A stretch of 64,000 bases of DNA from the NCBI RefSeq assembly GCF_020616335.1, contig NZ_CP085051.1, forward strand, positions 2,170,001 to 2,234,000. Reading direction: 5' to 3'. The notes beneath the pieces were generated by a model, which saw only the letters and a program-made list of their open reading frames with translations, did not search any database and was not told the DNA's origin. A program made the translations under genes and the position numbers. Source of the DNA: Corynebacterium uberis (lineage in GTDB: Bacteria; Actinomycetota; Actinomycetes; Mycobacteriales; Mycobacteriaceae). Below are positions 1-12,004 of the stretch, piece by piece (positions within the stretch are counted from its first letter, which is position 1; every line of letters begins with the position of its first letter).

Positions 1-237
1 TACTCCAACCCCGCCGACGACGTGGTCCCCTTCCCCCAGGCACGCACGATGGCGCGGGATTTCTGCCAGCGCGGAGCCACAGTGCTTTTCGACGCCACCC
101 CCGCACCCGTCACCTTCCCCGCAGGCCTGGCCATCAACCACGCGCTGCCGCTGTTTAGCACGTTCCCCGGCGCGCTGAGCTACCTCATCGACCGCTTCAA
201 CGGTCACCCCGCCCCCAGCAACTGCGGGCAGTTCTAG
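1..237 (+). CDS. Secretory lipase family protein, C-terminal fragment (cut by window edge)
   Basis: The reading frame is open from base 1 and ends at a TAG, so only about the last 78 residues of a longer exported esterase/lipase are seen. The fragment carries a DDVVP stretch and, about 40 residues later, an NH pair. These match the catalytic Asp and His regions of the actinobacterial secretory lipase (LIP) family of alpha/beta hydrolases. The C-terminal NC near the end fits a disulfide in an exported enzyme. The nucleophile serine and signal peptide lie outside the window. A hydrolase is likely; the substrate cannot be judged. Confidence 0.7.
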   Translation, partial: YSNPADDVVPFPQARTMARDFCQRGATVLFDATPAPVTFPAGLAINHALPLFSTFPGALSYLIDRFNGHPAPSNCGQF

Positions 238-857
238 CCGCTTATCGACGCCCCCTTTCCCCCACCCCAGCACGGGGTACGGGAGGGGGGGGGACCAAGG
301 TGGATCAGCAGCACTCTTAGAACTCTGCCGACTGGTGCGGCCAGTCAACCTGGAATCACACCTCGCGTGCCACTTCTTCTCAACGTGCGCCCTACTCCTG
401 TTAACAAGTCTCACCTGCACACATCTGATGCTCTCCGCTCGCTGTGCCGCCTAGACAGCCTCAATGAACTGTAGAAGAGACAGAACCTATGCGCGCAGAA
501 TATATTCCCCCTGATAGTCCAATCTCCGGGACTAGAACACCTTGCACTGGAGCCTGCTAATATCGCGAGCCTGGCCTCCAAGAGAAGATCTCAATGGAGG
601 ATTAATATCCGCGAGAGACTAGCGCCCTTACTCAGCTCACCTCACAAATCCATTGTCCGGCACCCGGCCTACCATTCCAGAGAAGTTGGTTTCCTGGGGC
701 AACGCCAGACAAGGTGCGACACACTCGTAGATAATCCGTCCCGATTTAAACAATAAAAATAAGTAGCGGGACCATTCTCTAATTTCTCAATAGCACAGAC
801 TCCCCGCGTTCTGCTGCTCTTCGCCAAAGCGCTCCCTGCACACAATGAGATTCCGTC
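238..857. other. Gene-poor stretch, 620 bases
   Basis: No convincing reading frame is present. It opens, right after the lipase stop, with one copy of the dispersed motif CGCTTATCGACGC (239-251) and a C-run/G-run stretch (249-294) that could fold as a hairpin but lacks a T tract. From about 400 onward base composition is clearly less GC-rich than the neighbouring genes and stop codons are frequent in all frames, which suggests decayed or foreign DNA. Confidence 0.5.
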
Positions 858-1049
858 TCATCGCTTTGGATAAATGATCCACTGTATGAGATATACGACG
901 ACCATCGGAACGCCAAACAAGGCCGCCATTACATAGATCACTCTTACAGTATTCGCAGTCAGCCCGCAGGTCTCAGCTACGCCTGCGCATATTCCAGCAA
1001 TACGTTTTCCATCGTCGGTACGATGCCATTTATCTTCCGCAAAACTCAT
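858..1049 (-). CDS. PspC domain small membrane protein
   Basis: This 63-residue protein is essentially one PspC domain. A basic, polar start with KRIAGICAGVAE (residues 15-26) is followed by one hydrophobic segment (about 37-58) and a short basic end. PspC domains sit in the inner membrane and in other bacteria take part in envelope-stress signalling; stand-alone short copies are common in actinobacteria and their role is unclear. The start is supported by AAAGGAC about 9 bases upstream on the minus strand. No partner gene (pspA, toastrack) is adjacent. Confidence 0.8.
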   Translation of the reverse strand: MSFAEDKWHRTDDGKRIAGICAGVAETCGLTANTVRVIYVMAALFGVPMVVVYLIQWIIYPKR

Positions 1050-1561
1050 GAGTATGTTTGTCCTTTTATCGCTCCAACAACATCACACGAGCTTAAGTGA
1101 GAGCGCAAGCTTGAAATTTGCAGCGCTTCTACCGTCTATTCAAGATTTCTACACTCTAGCAGCAAGATAGGCGACTGCCCTTGGCATGACTCGTTCTTAC
1201 TACTAACCGGCTCGGGTGGGAAAGCGTTCATGGGACTAACGCATACGCCGACGGCGAACGAGTTCGGGAGCCCTAGGGTTCGGTTTCAACGTCGACCCTT
1301 CGCAGACCTGGATGGCTCCAGCGCGGATCTAACAAGCTTACATTCCCCCTCCAGGTACCAAGAGCCATCACCACAGGGTTTGAACTGTCGCGAATACCAT
1401 CTCCTTGTGAGCTCCAAGCCCCTCCTTGCCGCTGTCACCCCCCTATGGCCTAGCCACGTACCAGCAGGCCTCACAGCTGGCATCAAGCCACCAGTTGCCA
1501 CGATCGCATCATTGCGAATTGCAGTTGTACGACCATGGCAACTCGGCTCTGTGTATCCTGA
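1050..1561. other. Intergenic region upstream of the pspC-like gene and downstream of clpC
   Basis: I see no gene I can support. Short overlapping frames exist on both strands but lack ribosome binding sites and look like low-complexity translations. A 7-base inverted repeat, GTTGCCA (1494-1500) and TGGCAAC (1536-1542), lies just past the clpC stop and might help end clpC transcription, though it has a 35-base loop and no T tract. Confidence 0.4.
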
Positions 1562-4246
<2,685 letters not shown>

Positions 4247-4275
4247 GTCTTAAATAACCCCTATGCGGATAAGTG

Positions 4276-4281
4276 ATATTA
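4276..4281 (-). promoter_or_regulatory. Likely -10 box of the clpC promoter
   Basis: On the minus strand the sequence reads TAATAT, close to the consensus, about 30 bases before the clpC start codon. An AGGGG ribosome binding site lies between. The -35 element is weak. Confidence 0.45.
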
Positions 4282-4410
4282 GTTGTGCGATCCGGACTGG
4301 ATTGTCCGCGCTTGTGGCAGCGGCTAGTACAAGTGCCACCTACTGTAACGCGGGCCGGGCCCACAAACTTGCACTCCCGGCCACGCCCTGCCAAATCTAC
4401 CCATAAAAGT

Positions 4411-4457
4411 GCTGGTCACGGCCGTGTACGCCGCTAGCGAACACGACTGTGACCAGC
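4411..4457 (-). terminator. Hairpin after the YhgE/Pip gene
   Basis: A 17-base stem (GCTGGTCACGGCCGTGT against its near-perfect complement, with one wobble and one mismatch) and a 13-base loop begin 15 bases after the yhgE-like stop. On the minus strand it is followed by ACTTTTATG, a weak T tract. It probably ends the yhgE-like transcript and insulates clpC. Confidence 0.55.
4425..4442. promoter_or_regulatory. Candidate ClgR operator upstream of clpC
   Basis: The site has CGC, five bases and GCG, flanked by A/T positions. It fits the corynebacterial ClgR consensus as I recall it (WNNWCGCYNANRGCGWWS) at all but the central A. ClgR activates clp genes in Corynebacterium. The site lies about 180 bases upstream of the clpC start, inside the loop and inner stem of the hairpin at 4411-4457, which makes the assignment uncertain. 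Confidence 0.35.
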
Positions 4458-4471
4458 CTTGTCAAAGAAAT

Positions 4472-6481
4472 TTATGCGGTTGCCCGGCGCCGCTGCACCC
4501 ACCAGGCGATGACCAGCGCGGCGATACCAAATCCGGCCAGGCCCCCCAGGCCGAGCCAGAAGGTGGGGTCATAGATGCCGTCGGTGGCGCGGGTAAAGGC
4601 GAAGCGCGCGTAGCTCAGCGGGGAGACCATGTGGAACGCCCGCAGGGCTGCGGGGGTGGTGGCCAGCGGCCACACGCCGCCGAAGCTAAACAGCCCGATG
4701 GCAAAGACCGCGGCTGCCGCCACCCCACCGCCCAGCCGCCCGCCGACGCGGCGGCACAGCCCGAACACGGCGGCACCTGCGGCGGCCATGGCGATGAGCA
4801 CGCCGGCCAGCGGCAGCCAGGCCATGGGCGCCCAGCCGGTGACCACGGACAGTCCGGCCAGGCCGAAGAGGATGAGGGTGTTGATGGCGGTCTTTTCGGC
4901 GAACCCGTGCGCGACGCTGCGCCGCAGCGGCATGGCGATGGCCACCACGCCCATGAGCAGGCTGCCAAAGACGAGGATGAACAGCATGGAGGCGCCGCCG
5001 GAGAGCGTCTTGACGGTGGGGTCATCCACGCTGACCACGGCCTGGACGGCGTGGTGGTTGGTCTCGTCGAAGGCGATGGGCACGGCGATCTGGCGGGCGG
5101 ACAGGGAGGGCGAGTCAATCTTGGGCGCCCGGGCCGCGCCCTTGCCCAGTTCACCCGACAGGGTGCCGGTGCCCTCGGTCAGCTGGCGGGTGCCGTCGTT
5201 GAGTTGGCGGGTGCCGTCGGCAAGCGTGGAGGTGCCTTCGGCCAGGCGGCCGGCGCCGGCGTCGAGTTTGGCGGTGCCGTCCTTGAGTTTGCCGGTGGAG
5301 GCCTGGAGTTTGGTCAGCCCTGCGGACAGGGTGTCTGCCCCTTCGGAGAGGGTGCCCAGGCCCTGCTGGAGGGTGAGCACGCCGGAGAGGTAGGGCGCCT
5401 CGGGGTTGTTCAGGTTGTCGCTCAGCTGCGCGGTGCCGTCCTTGAGGCGGGTGAGCTGGGCGGCCATGTTCTGCGGATTGTTGGCGTCGAGTTTGTCCGC
5501 CAGCCCGGAGATCTGGTCGGCCTGTTCGGTCATACCCAGGCTGCGTAGGGTGTCTGCAACGGGCCGCAGGGTGGGGGCGACGGTTTGGGCCTGGTCGAGC
5601 AGGGGCAGGACCATGCCGGTGAGTTGGCCGACGCCGGCGTCGATTTGCGCGGCACCGTCGCCGAGCTTGGCGGTGCCGTCGACGAGTCGTCCGGCGCCGT
5701 CGGAAAGCTTATGGGAACCGTCGGAGACCTTGGCGCCGCCCGCGGCGAGCTTGTCCACGCCCGCGCCGAGTTCGCCGATCTTGCCGTCGAGGGTGGTCAG
5801 GCCTTGTGAGAGGGTGCCGGCGCCGTCGGCAAGCTTGGCGGCGCCGTCGACGCCGCGGGTGGTGCCGTCGTGGAGCTTGGCCGCGCCGGCGTCGAGTTGC
5901 TGGGCCCCGGCGGCGGCACGAGTCAGGCCGTCGGAGAGCTGGCCCAGGCCGTCGAGGACCTGCTTGGCGTAGGTCTCGGAGATGGATGCGGCGACACCCG
6001 CCTGGACCTGGGGCACCAGCCCGGAGGTGAGGATGGTGCCGTTGGTGCCGTTGTAGTCGTTGTAGGAGATGTTGACCTTGGGCTGGCGCGGCTGGGAGTC
6101 CACGACGGTGACGATGTCCGAGGAGAAGTCCTGCGGGATGGTCACCGTGAACAGGTAGTTGCCCTTGAGCAGGCCGGTCTGGGCGTCCTCGGCGGAGACC
6201 TCTTGGAAGTTGAGGTAGTGCTTGTCCAGCAGGCCGTGGACCACCTCCGCACCGTAGTTCTGGTGCTTGCCGTCGCGGTCCACCCCGGTGTCCGTGTTGA
6301 CCACCGCGAGCGGCACTTTGCGCAGGTAGTGAGTGGGATCCCACATGGACCACATGTAGACGGCGGAGAGGATCACGGGGATGAGGGTGCAGATGATCAG
6401 CGTGGAGCGTAAGCGCCGGCGCACGAGCACGCTGCGGGGCGGGACGATGCGGTGCGAGGGTCCTGTGGTGCCTATTGTCAC
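4472..6481 (-). CDS. YhgE/Pip family membrane protein
   Basis: The 669-residue protein has one transmembrane segment near residue 30, a long extracytoplasmic region and about five membrane segments in the last 200 residues. That is the YhgE/Pip architecture, distantly related to ABC-2 permeases and the type VII secretion-linked EsaA/YueB phage receptors. Between about residues 190 and 430 it carries many 7-11-residue repeats of the form LxxGxxxLxDG, predicted to form a long helical rod outside the cell. It starts at GTG with AGGAGG eight bases upstream. No ATPase or secretion gene is adjacent, so its substrate and role are unknown. Confidence 0.85.
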   Translation of the reverse strand: MTIGTTGPSHRIVPPRSVLVRRRLRSTLIICTLIPVILSAVYMWSMWDPTHYLRKVPLAVVNTDTGVDRDGKHQNYGAEVVHGLLDKHYLNFQEVSAEDAQTGLLKGNYLFTVTIPQDFSSDIVTVVDSQPRQPKVNISYNDYNGTNGTILTSGLVPQVQAGVAASISETYAKQVLDGLGQLSDGLTRAAAGAQQLDAGAAKLHDGTTRGVDGAAKLADGAGTLSQGLTTLDGKIGELGAGVDKLAAGGAKVSDGSHKLSDGAGRLVDGTAKLGDGAAQIDAGVGQLTGMVLPLLDQAQTVAPTLRPVADTLRSLGMTEQADQISGLADKLDANNPQNMAAQLTRLKDGTAQLSDNLNNPEAPYLSGVLTLQQGLGTLSEGADTLSAGLTKLQASTGKLKDGTAKLDAGAGRLAEGTSTLADGTRQLNDGTRQLTEGTGTLSGELGKGAARAPKIDSPSLSARQIAVPIAFDETNHHAVQAVVSVDDPTVKTLSGGASMLFILVFGSLLMGVVAIAMPLRRSVAHGFAEKTAINTLILFGLAGLSVVTGWAPMAWLPLAGVLIAMAAAGAAVFGLCRRVGGRLGGGVAAAAVFAIGLFSFGGVWPLATTPAALRAFHMVSPLSYARFAFTRATDGIYDPTFWLGLGGLAGFGIAALVIAWWVQRRRATA

Positions 6482-6573
6482 TGGCTTGGCCTCCTGGAAA
6501 TGTCAGGCAATCACGGATGGCTACGCTGACCACGGTCGGTTACCGCGCCGTAGCATACCTAGTAGTTTTCCAG

Positions 6574-6588
6574 ACAAAGCTACTTTGT
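6574..6588. promoter_or_regulatory. Palindromic operator candidate upstream of the YhgE/Pip gene
   Basis: ACAAAG-CTA-CTTTGT is a perfect 6-base inverted repeat with a 3-base centre, about 90 bases upstream of the yhgE-like start codon. The form suits a TetR- or MarR-type dimer. No regulator gene is adjacent. Confidence 0.4.
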
Positions 6589-6890
6589 TTTGCCCACAGA
6601 ACCAATTCGCCCTGCTCAGCGGCTACGTCGCGCCACGCACACAACCCCTCCAAACAAAAACGTGAGATAGCACACGTCCGCGCGTCACAGCCGCCCCATC
6701 ACCCGTCCCCGGGCCACCCCATGCGACCTGCACCGACAACCGCACCGTCTATTTTCGCATGCGTAACGACGCCGCCCGTCCCCGACCAACCCCGCCCATA
6801 AGCGCCCATAAGCACAGCGCGCCACCCCGCGCGAATGCTAGGCTGTGGGCGTCTTGGAACAGAAAGAGACAACCAGTCATTGCTGGACAT

Positions 6891-6925
6891 CCTTTAAGGA
6901 CCGCACAGAGAAGCGGGAAAGGAGG
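6891..6925 (+). promoter_or_regulatory. PyrR-type RNA loop over the pyrR ribosome binding site
   Basis: Bases CCGC (6901-6904) and GCGG (6913-6916) can pair around ACAGAGAA, which contains CAGAGA, a match to the CNGNGA hexaloop bound by PyrR. A lower stem CCTTT (6891-6895) pairs with AAAGG (6918-6922), the core of the AAAGGAGG ribosome binding site at 6918-6925. When PyrR-UMP stabilises the loop, translation of pyrR should be blocked. This translational mode is known from mycobacteria, unlike the attenuation used in Bacillus. Confidence 0.65.
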
Positions 6926-6930
6926 TCACG

Positions 6931-7503
6931 ATGAGCGAAGCTGATTCCCGTCCAGACACCGCCGAGATTTTGAGCGGCGACGACGTCGGACGCATCATCG
7001 CGCGCATCGCGCACCAGATCATTGAAAAGACTGCTATTGACTCCCCGGATTCACCACGGGTAGTCCTACTGGGAATTCCATCGGGAGGGGTTCCGCTGGC
7101 CAAGCGGCTCAGCGCAAAAATCGAGGAATACTCCGGAGTCCACGTCGAATACGGCGCACTGGACACCACTCTCTACCGCGACGACCTGCGCGGCAAACCG
7201 CACCGCGCACTGCGGCCCACCCAAATCCCCGCCGGGGGAATCGATGACATCACCGTCATCCTGGTCGACGACGTCCTCTACTCCGGGCGCACCATCCGCG
7301 CCGCGCTGGACGCCCTGCGCGACCTGGGCCGCCCCGCCCGCATCCAGCTGGCCACGCTGGTTGACCGCGGCCACCGGGAACTGCCCATCCGGGCGGACTA
7401 CGTGGGCAAGAACCTGCCCACCTCCCACACCGAGGACGTCACGGTCCTCCTCGAAGAACTCGACGGCACCGACGCGGTGACCCTGACCCGGAAGGATGCG
7501 TGA
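6931..7503 (+). CDS. pyrR: Bifunctional pyr operon regulator / uracil phosphoribosyltransferase PyrR
   Basis: PyrR binds UMP or UTP and pyr leader RNA to repress pyrimidine synthesis, and has uracil phosphoribosyltransferase activity. The 190-residue protein has the type I PRTase fold with the PRPP-binding motif [13 protein letters not shown] at about residues 107-119. The start is fixed by AAAGGAGG six bases upstream. It leads the operon and its end overlaps or abuts the pyrB start, suggesting translational coupling. It likely autoregulates through the loop over its own ribosome binding site. Confidence 0.95.
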   Translation: MSEADSRPDTAEILSGDDVGRIIARIAHQIIEKTAIDSPDSPRVVLLGIPSGGVPLAKRLSAKIEEYSGVHVEYGALDTTLYRDDLRGKPHRALRPTQIPAGGIDDITVILVDDVLYSGRTIRAALDALRDLGRPARIQLATLVDRGHRELPIRADYVGKNLPTSHTEDVTVLLEELDGTDAVTLTRKDA

Positions 7504-7510
7504 GCACGCG

Positions 7511-8446
7511 GTGAAGCATCTCCTGAGCATTTCTGACCTGTCCCGCGAAGAAATCGTGGGACTCATGGACGAGGCGGACCGCTTCCGCGAGGCGCTCGAA
7601 GGCCGCGAGGTCAAGCAGCTGCCCACCCTGCGCGGCCGCATGGTGTTCAACCTCTTCTACGAGAACTCCACCCGCACCCGCTCCTCCTTCGAGGCCGCCG
7701 GCAAGGCGCTGAGCGCCAACATGATGAACATCGCCGCCAGCTCCTCGTCGGTGAAGAAGGGCGAGTCCCTGCGCGACACCGGCCTGACGCTGCGCGCCGT
7801 GGGCGCCGACGCCATCATCATGCGCCACCCCGTCTCCGGCGCCGCCCAGCACCTCGCCGAGGTTGTCGCCCCCGGCGGCAAGGGCCCCAGCGTGATCAAC
7901 GCCGGCGACGGCCGCCACCAGCACCCCACCCAGGCGCTGCTCGACGCGGTGACCATGCGCCAGCGCATCGGAGAGATCTCCGGCAAGAAGATCGTCCTGT
8001 GCGGCGACTGCCTGCACTCCCGCGTGGTGCGCTCCAACGTGGACCTGCTGACCACCCTGGGCGCCGAGGTCGTCCTGGTCGCCCCGCCCACCCTGCTGCC
8101 CGTGGGCGTAGAAAACTGGCCCGTGCGCACCACCGCCAACTTCGACGCCGAAATCCCGGACGCCGACGTCGTCATGATGCTGCGCGTCCAGGCCGAACGC
8201 ATGCACGGCGGATTCTTCCCCTCCAACCGCGAATACACCGCCCTCTACGGGCTGACCGAGGAGCGCGCGGAGAAGATCCAAGAAAACGGCATCATCATGC
8301 ACCCCGGCCCCATGCTGCGCGGCATGGAAATTGACTACCCCGTCGCCGACCAGGGCAACACCGTGGTACTCCAACAGGTCTCCAACGGCGTTCACGCCCG
8401 CATGGCCGTCCTGTTCACCCTGCTGGCCACCGACGACGCCGCCTAA
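7511..8446 (+). CDS. pyrB: Aspartate carbamoyltransferase catalytic subunit
   Basis: PyrB condenses carbamoyl phosphate and aspartate, the committed step of pyrimidine synthesis. The carbamoyl phosphate loop STRTR, the HQHPTQ motif and HPGPMLRG near the end are all present. Length (311 residues from GTG 7511) matches the family. I chose GTG 7511 because it gives the family-typical start KHLLSI. An in-frame ATG at 7496 that overlaps the pyrR stop adds five residues but has GGAAGG directly against it. No pyrI-like regulatory subunit is present, as usual in actinobacteria. Confidence 0.95.
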   Translation: MKHLLSISDLSREEIVGLMDEADRFREALEGREVKQLPTLRGRMVFNLFYENSTRTRSSFEAAGKALSANMMNIAASSSSVKKGESLRDTGLTLRAVGADAIIMRHPVSGAAQHLAEVVAPGGKGPSVINAGDGRHQHPTQALLDAVTMRQRIGEISGKKIVLCGDCLHSRVVRSNVDLLTTLGAEVVLVAPPTLLPVGVENWPVRTTANFDAEIPDADVVMMLRVQAERMHGGFFPSNREYTALYGLTEERAEKIQENGIIMHPGPMLRGMEIDYPVADQGNTVVLQQVSNGVHARMAVLFTLLATDDAA

Positions 8447-8479
8447 ACCCGGCTCACACGGAAAGGAACATCTACACCC

Positions 8480-9865
8480 ATGTCCGATTCAACCCAGCCG
8501 GGCGGCACCAGCACCGAAAACTACCCCGCCACCGGCACCACCGCCCCGGCCTTCGCCGGGACCGTCCTGCTCACCAACGTGCGCCCCTACGGCGAAGGCT
8601 CCCCGGTCAACGTGCTCATCACCGACGGCGTGATCAGCGACCTCGACGCCTCCGCCGATACTGACGCGGACCGCACCGTCGACGGCCACGGCGGCGTCCT
8701 GCTGCCCGGCCTGGTAGACATGCACGTCCACCTGCGCGAGCCCGGCCGCGAGGAGACCGAAACCATCGCCTCCGGCTCCGCAGCCGCAGCCCAAGGCGGA
8801 TTCACGGCCGTGTTCACCATGGCCAACACCCAGCCGGTCACGGACCAGCCCGTCATCGCCGAAGGCGTGTGGTACAAGGGCCAACAGGTCGGCCTGTGCG
8901 ACGTCCACCCCGTCGGCTCCATCACCAAGGGCCTGGAAGGCAAGACGCTCACCGAGTTCGGCCTCATGACACAGTCCGACGCCAAGGTGCGCATGTTCTC
9001 CGACGACGGCAAGTGCGTGGAAAACCCCGTGATCATGCGCCGCGCCATCGAATACGCCCGCGGCCTGGACGTGCTGCTCGCCCAGCACTGCGAGGACCCG
9101 CGGCTGACCGATGACGCCACCGCACACGAAGGCGAAATCGCCGGGCGCCTGGGCCTGCGCGGCTGGCCGCGCGCCGCCGAAGAGGCCATCATCGCCCGCG
9201 ACGCCCTGCTCGCCCGCGACTACGGCAACCGCGTGCACATCTGCCACGCCTCCACCGCCGGCTCCGTCGAACTGCTCAAGTGGGCCAAGGGCCAAGGCAT
9301 CCCCATGACCGCCGAGGTCACCCCCCACCACCTGCTGCTCTCCGACGAGCTGCTGGAAACCTACGACGGCCAGTACCGGGTCAACCCGCCGCTGCGGGAA
9401 AACTCCGACATCGAAGCCCTGCGCACCGCACTGCTCGAAGGCACCATCGACTGCGTCGCCTCCGACCACGCCCCGCACTCCGCGGAGGAAAAGTGCTGCG
9501 AGTTCGAACTCGCCCGCCCCGGCATGCTCGGCCTGGAGACCTCCCTGGCCATCATCGCCGAGGTCTTTGTCAAGACCGGCCTGGCCGACTGGCGCTGGGT
9601 GGCCAAGGTCATGTCCGAGCGCCCCGCCCAGATCACCCAGCTGCCCGACCACGGCCGGCCCATCGCCGTCGGCGAGCCCGCCAACCTCACCGTGGTCGAC
9701 GAGGACTCCCCGTGGACCGTCAGCGGACGCGAACTGGCCTCCAAGGCCAGCAACACCCCCTACGAGGGGCGCACCTTCAACGCTAAGGTCACCACCACCC
9801 TCCTGCGCGGGCACGTCACCTGCCAGGACGGTGCGGCCGCCCCGGCGGGAACGCACACCGCCTAG
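8480..9865 (+). CDS. pyrC: Dihydroorotase
   Basis: PyrC cyclises N-carbamoylaspartate to dihydroorotate. The 461-residue protein is a class I dihydroorotase of the amidohydrolase fold, with the zinc motif [10 protein letters not shown] (about 76-85), conserved histidines in the barrel and DHAPHS (about 328-333). The N-terminal 30 residues are Ala/Pro/Thr-rich and not conserved, so translation could begin downstream. It follows pyrB after 33 bases with GGAAAGGA upstream. In many relatives carA, carB and pyrF follow; here they do not. Confidence 0.95.
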   Translation: MSDSTQPGGTSTENYPATGTTAPAFAGTVLLTNVRPYGEGSPVNVLITDGVISDLDASADTDADRTVDGHGGVLLPGLVDMHVHLREPGREETETIASGSAAAAQGGFTAVFTMANTQPVTDQPVIAEGVWYKGQQVGLCDVHPVGSITKGLEGKTLTEFGLMTQSDAKVRMFSDDGKCVENPVIMRRAIEYARGLDVLLAQHCEDPRLTDDATAHEGEIAGRLGLRGWPRAAEEAIIARDALLARDYGNRVHICHASTAGSVELLKWAKGQGIPMTAEVTPHHLLLSDELLETYDGQYRVNPPLRENSDIEALRTALLEGTIDCVASDHAPHSAEEKCCEFELARPGMLGLETSLAIIAEVFVKTGLADWRWVAKVMSERPAQITQLPDHGRPIAVGEPANLTVVDEDSPWTVSGRELASKASNTPYEGRTFNAKVTTTLLRGHVTCQDGAAAPAGTHTA

Positions 9866-9930
9866 GCGCCTACAGCAGCCCTACGGCAGCCCTACAGTTG
9901 CCGTACAGCCACCACCGGCCCCGGCCTCCA

Positions 9931-9959
9931 CCCCGCCCCGCGCGGACAGGAGGGCGGGG
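9931..9959 (+). terminator. GC-rich hairpin after pyrC
   Basis: CCCCGCCC and GGGCGGGG form an 8-base stem with a 13-base loop 65 bases after the pyrC stop. There is no T tract, so it would be an inefficient intrinsic terminator at best. Confidence 0.35.
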
Positions 9960-10467
9960 CCGTGGCACATTCCCAGCCACCCCCAAGATGGGGGGAGAAC
10001 GCCGACCGCACGGTGTGATTTACAGAACATTTCCACTTCTGGACAGCCGCACTTTGTTGGGTATACACCGCAGTGCATGGCCAATTCCACCGATCGGCGT
10101 GACTTTTAATTGATAGTCGCACTCACTGCGGCAACCCCGCACCCCGATAGTTTCCACTGCAATTAAAAGGCGCAAACTATGCCCCGGCACCCGGAAAGAC
10201 CCGCTGCCCCAGCGGCGAGCGGACCGGAGATTTTGTGCAAAACCCCAGGCACGAGGGTCGTCGATAAGCGAAGGGGACACCGCTCCGCCTCGCGCCCGCG
10301 CAGCGCCCCCAGTGGACACGACACCGCCGCGGGCATTAATCTTTTAATTCGAAAGACGGAAACGTATTTCTACTATGCACGCCGCTACACTTTATTGAAA
10401 TATCTGTTTCGCGGGCTGTTTCCTCGATTGTGGCGGCACCGGCGATCAATTCGCAGGAAGGAATAAC
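9960..10467 (+). promoter_or_regulatory. Leader and control region of arcDA
   Basis: This AT-richer stretch holds no gene. It has a perfect 10-base inverted repeat, CTTTTAATTG (10103-10112) and CAATTAAAAG (10160-10169), and a third CTTTTAATT copy at 10341-10349. There is a short palindrome TTTTGTGCAAAA (10231-10242), a half site TGTGATTTA at 10014 like one arm of a GlxR/Crp site, a near copy of the dispersed motif at 10254-10267 and a possible TACTAT -10 box at 10370-10375. The layout suggests multi-input control of arginine catabolism; which protein binds which site is unknown. Confidence 0.45.
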
Positions 10468-11964
10468 ATGCAAACTGAGAACGTTTCGGGCAGCGGCACC
10501 GCGGCCGCTCCCGAGTCGCCCACCCAAGGGGGTGCCGGGGCCCAAGGGCTGTCCTTCTTCGCCCTGCTGGCCCTGGTGGTGGGCTCCATGATCGGCGGCG
10601 GCATCTTCTCCCTGCCCCAAAACATCGCCTCCGTCGCCGCGCCGGGGCCCATCATCATCGGCTGGACCATTACCGGCGTGGGCATGGTCTGCCTGGCGCT
10701 GGTCTACCAGTTCCTGTCCATGCGCAAGCCCAACCTGGACAACGGCATCTACGCCTACGCGCGCGCCGGCTTCGGCGACTTTGTGGGCTTCAACTCCGCC
10801 TGGGGCTACTGGCTGTCCGCCTTCATTGGCAACGTGGGCTACCTGGTGCTGCTGTTTTCCACGCTGGGCAAGTTCTTCCCGATTTTCGAAGGCGGCAACA
10901 CCCTTCCGGCCATCATCGGCGCCTCCGTGGTGCTGTGGGCCACCCACGCGCTGGTCATCCGCGGCGTGCAGACGGCCGCCCTGGTCAACACCATCACCAC
11001 GGTGGCCAAGATCGTGCCGCTTGCGGTGTTCATCATCATCGTCGCCTTCGGCTTCCACTATGACCTGTTCACCCTGGACTTCTGGGGCTCCGAATCCGCC
11101 GACCTGGGCAGCATCGCCGAGCAGACCAAGTCCATGATGATGGTCACCGTGTGGGTGTTCATCGGCATCGAAGGCGCCTCGATCTACTCCAAGCGCGCCG
11201 CCAAGCGCTCCGACGTGGGCAAGGCCACCGTGCTGGGCTTCGTGTTCATGCTCGCCCTGCTCGTCGCCGTGAACCTTTTGTCCCTGGGCGTGATGAAGCG
11301 CGCCGAGGTCGCCGGCCTGCCGGACATCTCCATGGGCGACGTCCTCGCCGAGGTCGTGGGCCCCTGGGGCTCCTGGCTGATCAGCATCGGCGTGCTCATC
11401 TCACTCATCGGCGCACTGCTCGCCTGGATCCTCCTGTGCGGCGAAACCATGCAGGTCCCCGGCTCCGACGGCACCATGCCCAAGTTCTTTGGCAAGCTCA
11501 ACTCCCACGGCGCCCCCGCCAACGCCCTGTGGGTGACCAACATCCTGTGCCAGCTGTTCCTGCTGAGCACCTTCTTCTCCAACGACGTCTACCTGGGCAT
11601 GGCCACCCTGGCCGCCGCACTGATCCTGGTGCCCTACCTGCTCAGCGCCGGCTACGCCCTCATGGTCACCCTGCGCGGCGACACCTACACCGGCGAGCTG
11701 GCCAAGGGGCGCACCCGCGACCTGGTGGTCTCCATCATCGCCACCATCTACGGCTTCTGGCTGATCTACGCCGCCGGGATTGAAAACCTCCTGCTCGCCG
11801 CTCTGCTCTACGTCCCCGGCGCCGCCGTCTACATCTGGGCCCGGCGCGAAAAGGGCGAAAAGACCCTCTTCCGCGGCTACGAATTGCTCATCCTCGCGGT
11901 CATGGTCGTCGCCGCCGTCGCGGCCATCGTTCTTATCGCCCGCGGCGAGCTGTCCCTGATCTAG
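10468..11964 (+). CDS. arcD: Arginine/ornithine antiporter ArcD (APC family)
   Basis: ArcD exchanges external arginine for ornithine at the membrane, with no net energy cost, and so feeds the deiminase pathway. The 498-residue protein has about 13 membrane segments and the APC-family GGGIFSLP motif in its first segment (about residues 43-50). A 28-residue Ser/Gly/Pro-rich N-terminal tail precedes it. AGGAAGG lies upstream of the ATG. It is followed after 40 bases by arcA, so the two are probably cotranscribed. Specificity for arginine/ornithine is inferred from family and context. Confidence 0.92.
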   Translation: MQTENVSGSGTAAAPESPTQGGAGAQGLSFFALLALVVGSMIGGGIFSLPQNIASVAAPGPIIIGWTITGVGMVCLALVYQFLSMRKPNLDNGIYAYARAGFGDFVGFNSAWGYWLSAFIGNVGYLVLLFSTLGKFFPIFEGGNTLPAIIGASVVLWATHALVIRGVQTAALVNTITTVAKIVPLAVFIIIVAFGFHYDLFTLDFWGSESADLGSIAEQTKSMMMVTVWVFIGIEGASIYSKRAAKRSDVGKATVLGFVFMLALLVAVNLLSLGVMKRAEVAGLPDISMGDVLAEVVGPWGSWLISIGVLISLIGALLAWILLCGETMQVPGSDGTMPKFFGKLNSHGAPANALWVTNILCQLFLLSTFFSNDVYLGMATLAAALILVPYLLSAGYALMVTLRGDTYTGELAKGRTRDLVVSIIATIYGFWLIYAAGIENLLLAALLYVPGAAVYIWARREKGEKTLFRGYELLILAVMVVAAVAAIVLIARGELSLI

Positions 11965-12004
11965 TTTCCACTGTATTTCCTGTCACGAAAGGATTTTGAT
12001 CATC

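Noticed and set aside
10014..10029. GlxR/Crp site upstream of arcD
   Set aside because: Only the left half TGTGA matches; the right half GAACA is poor, so I kept it only as a remark in the arcDA leader.
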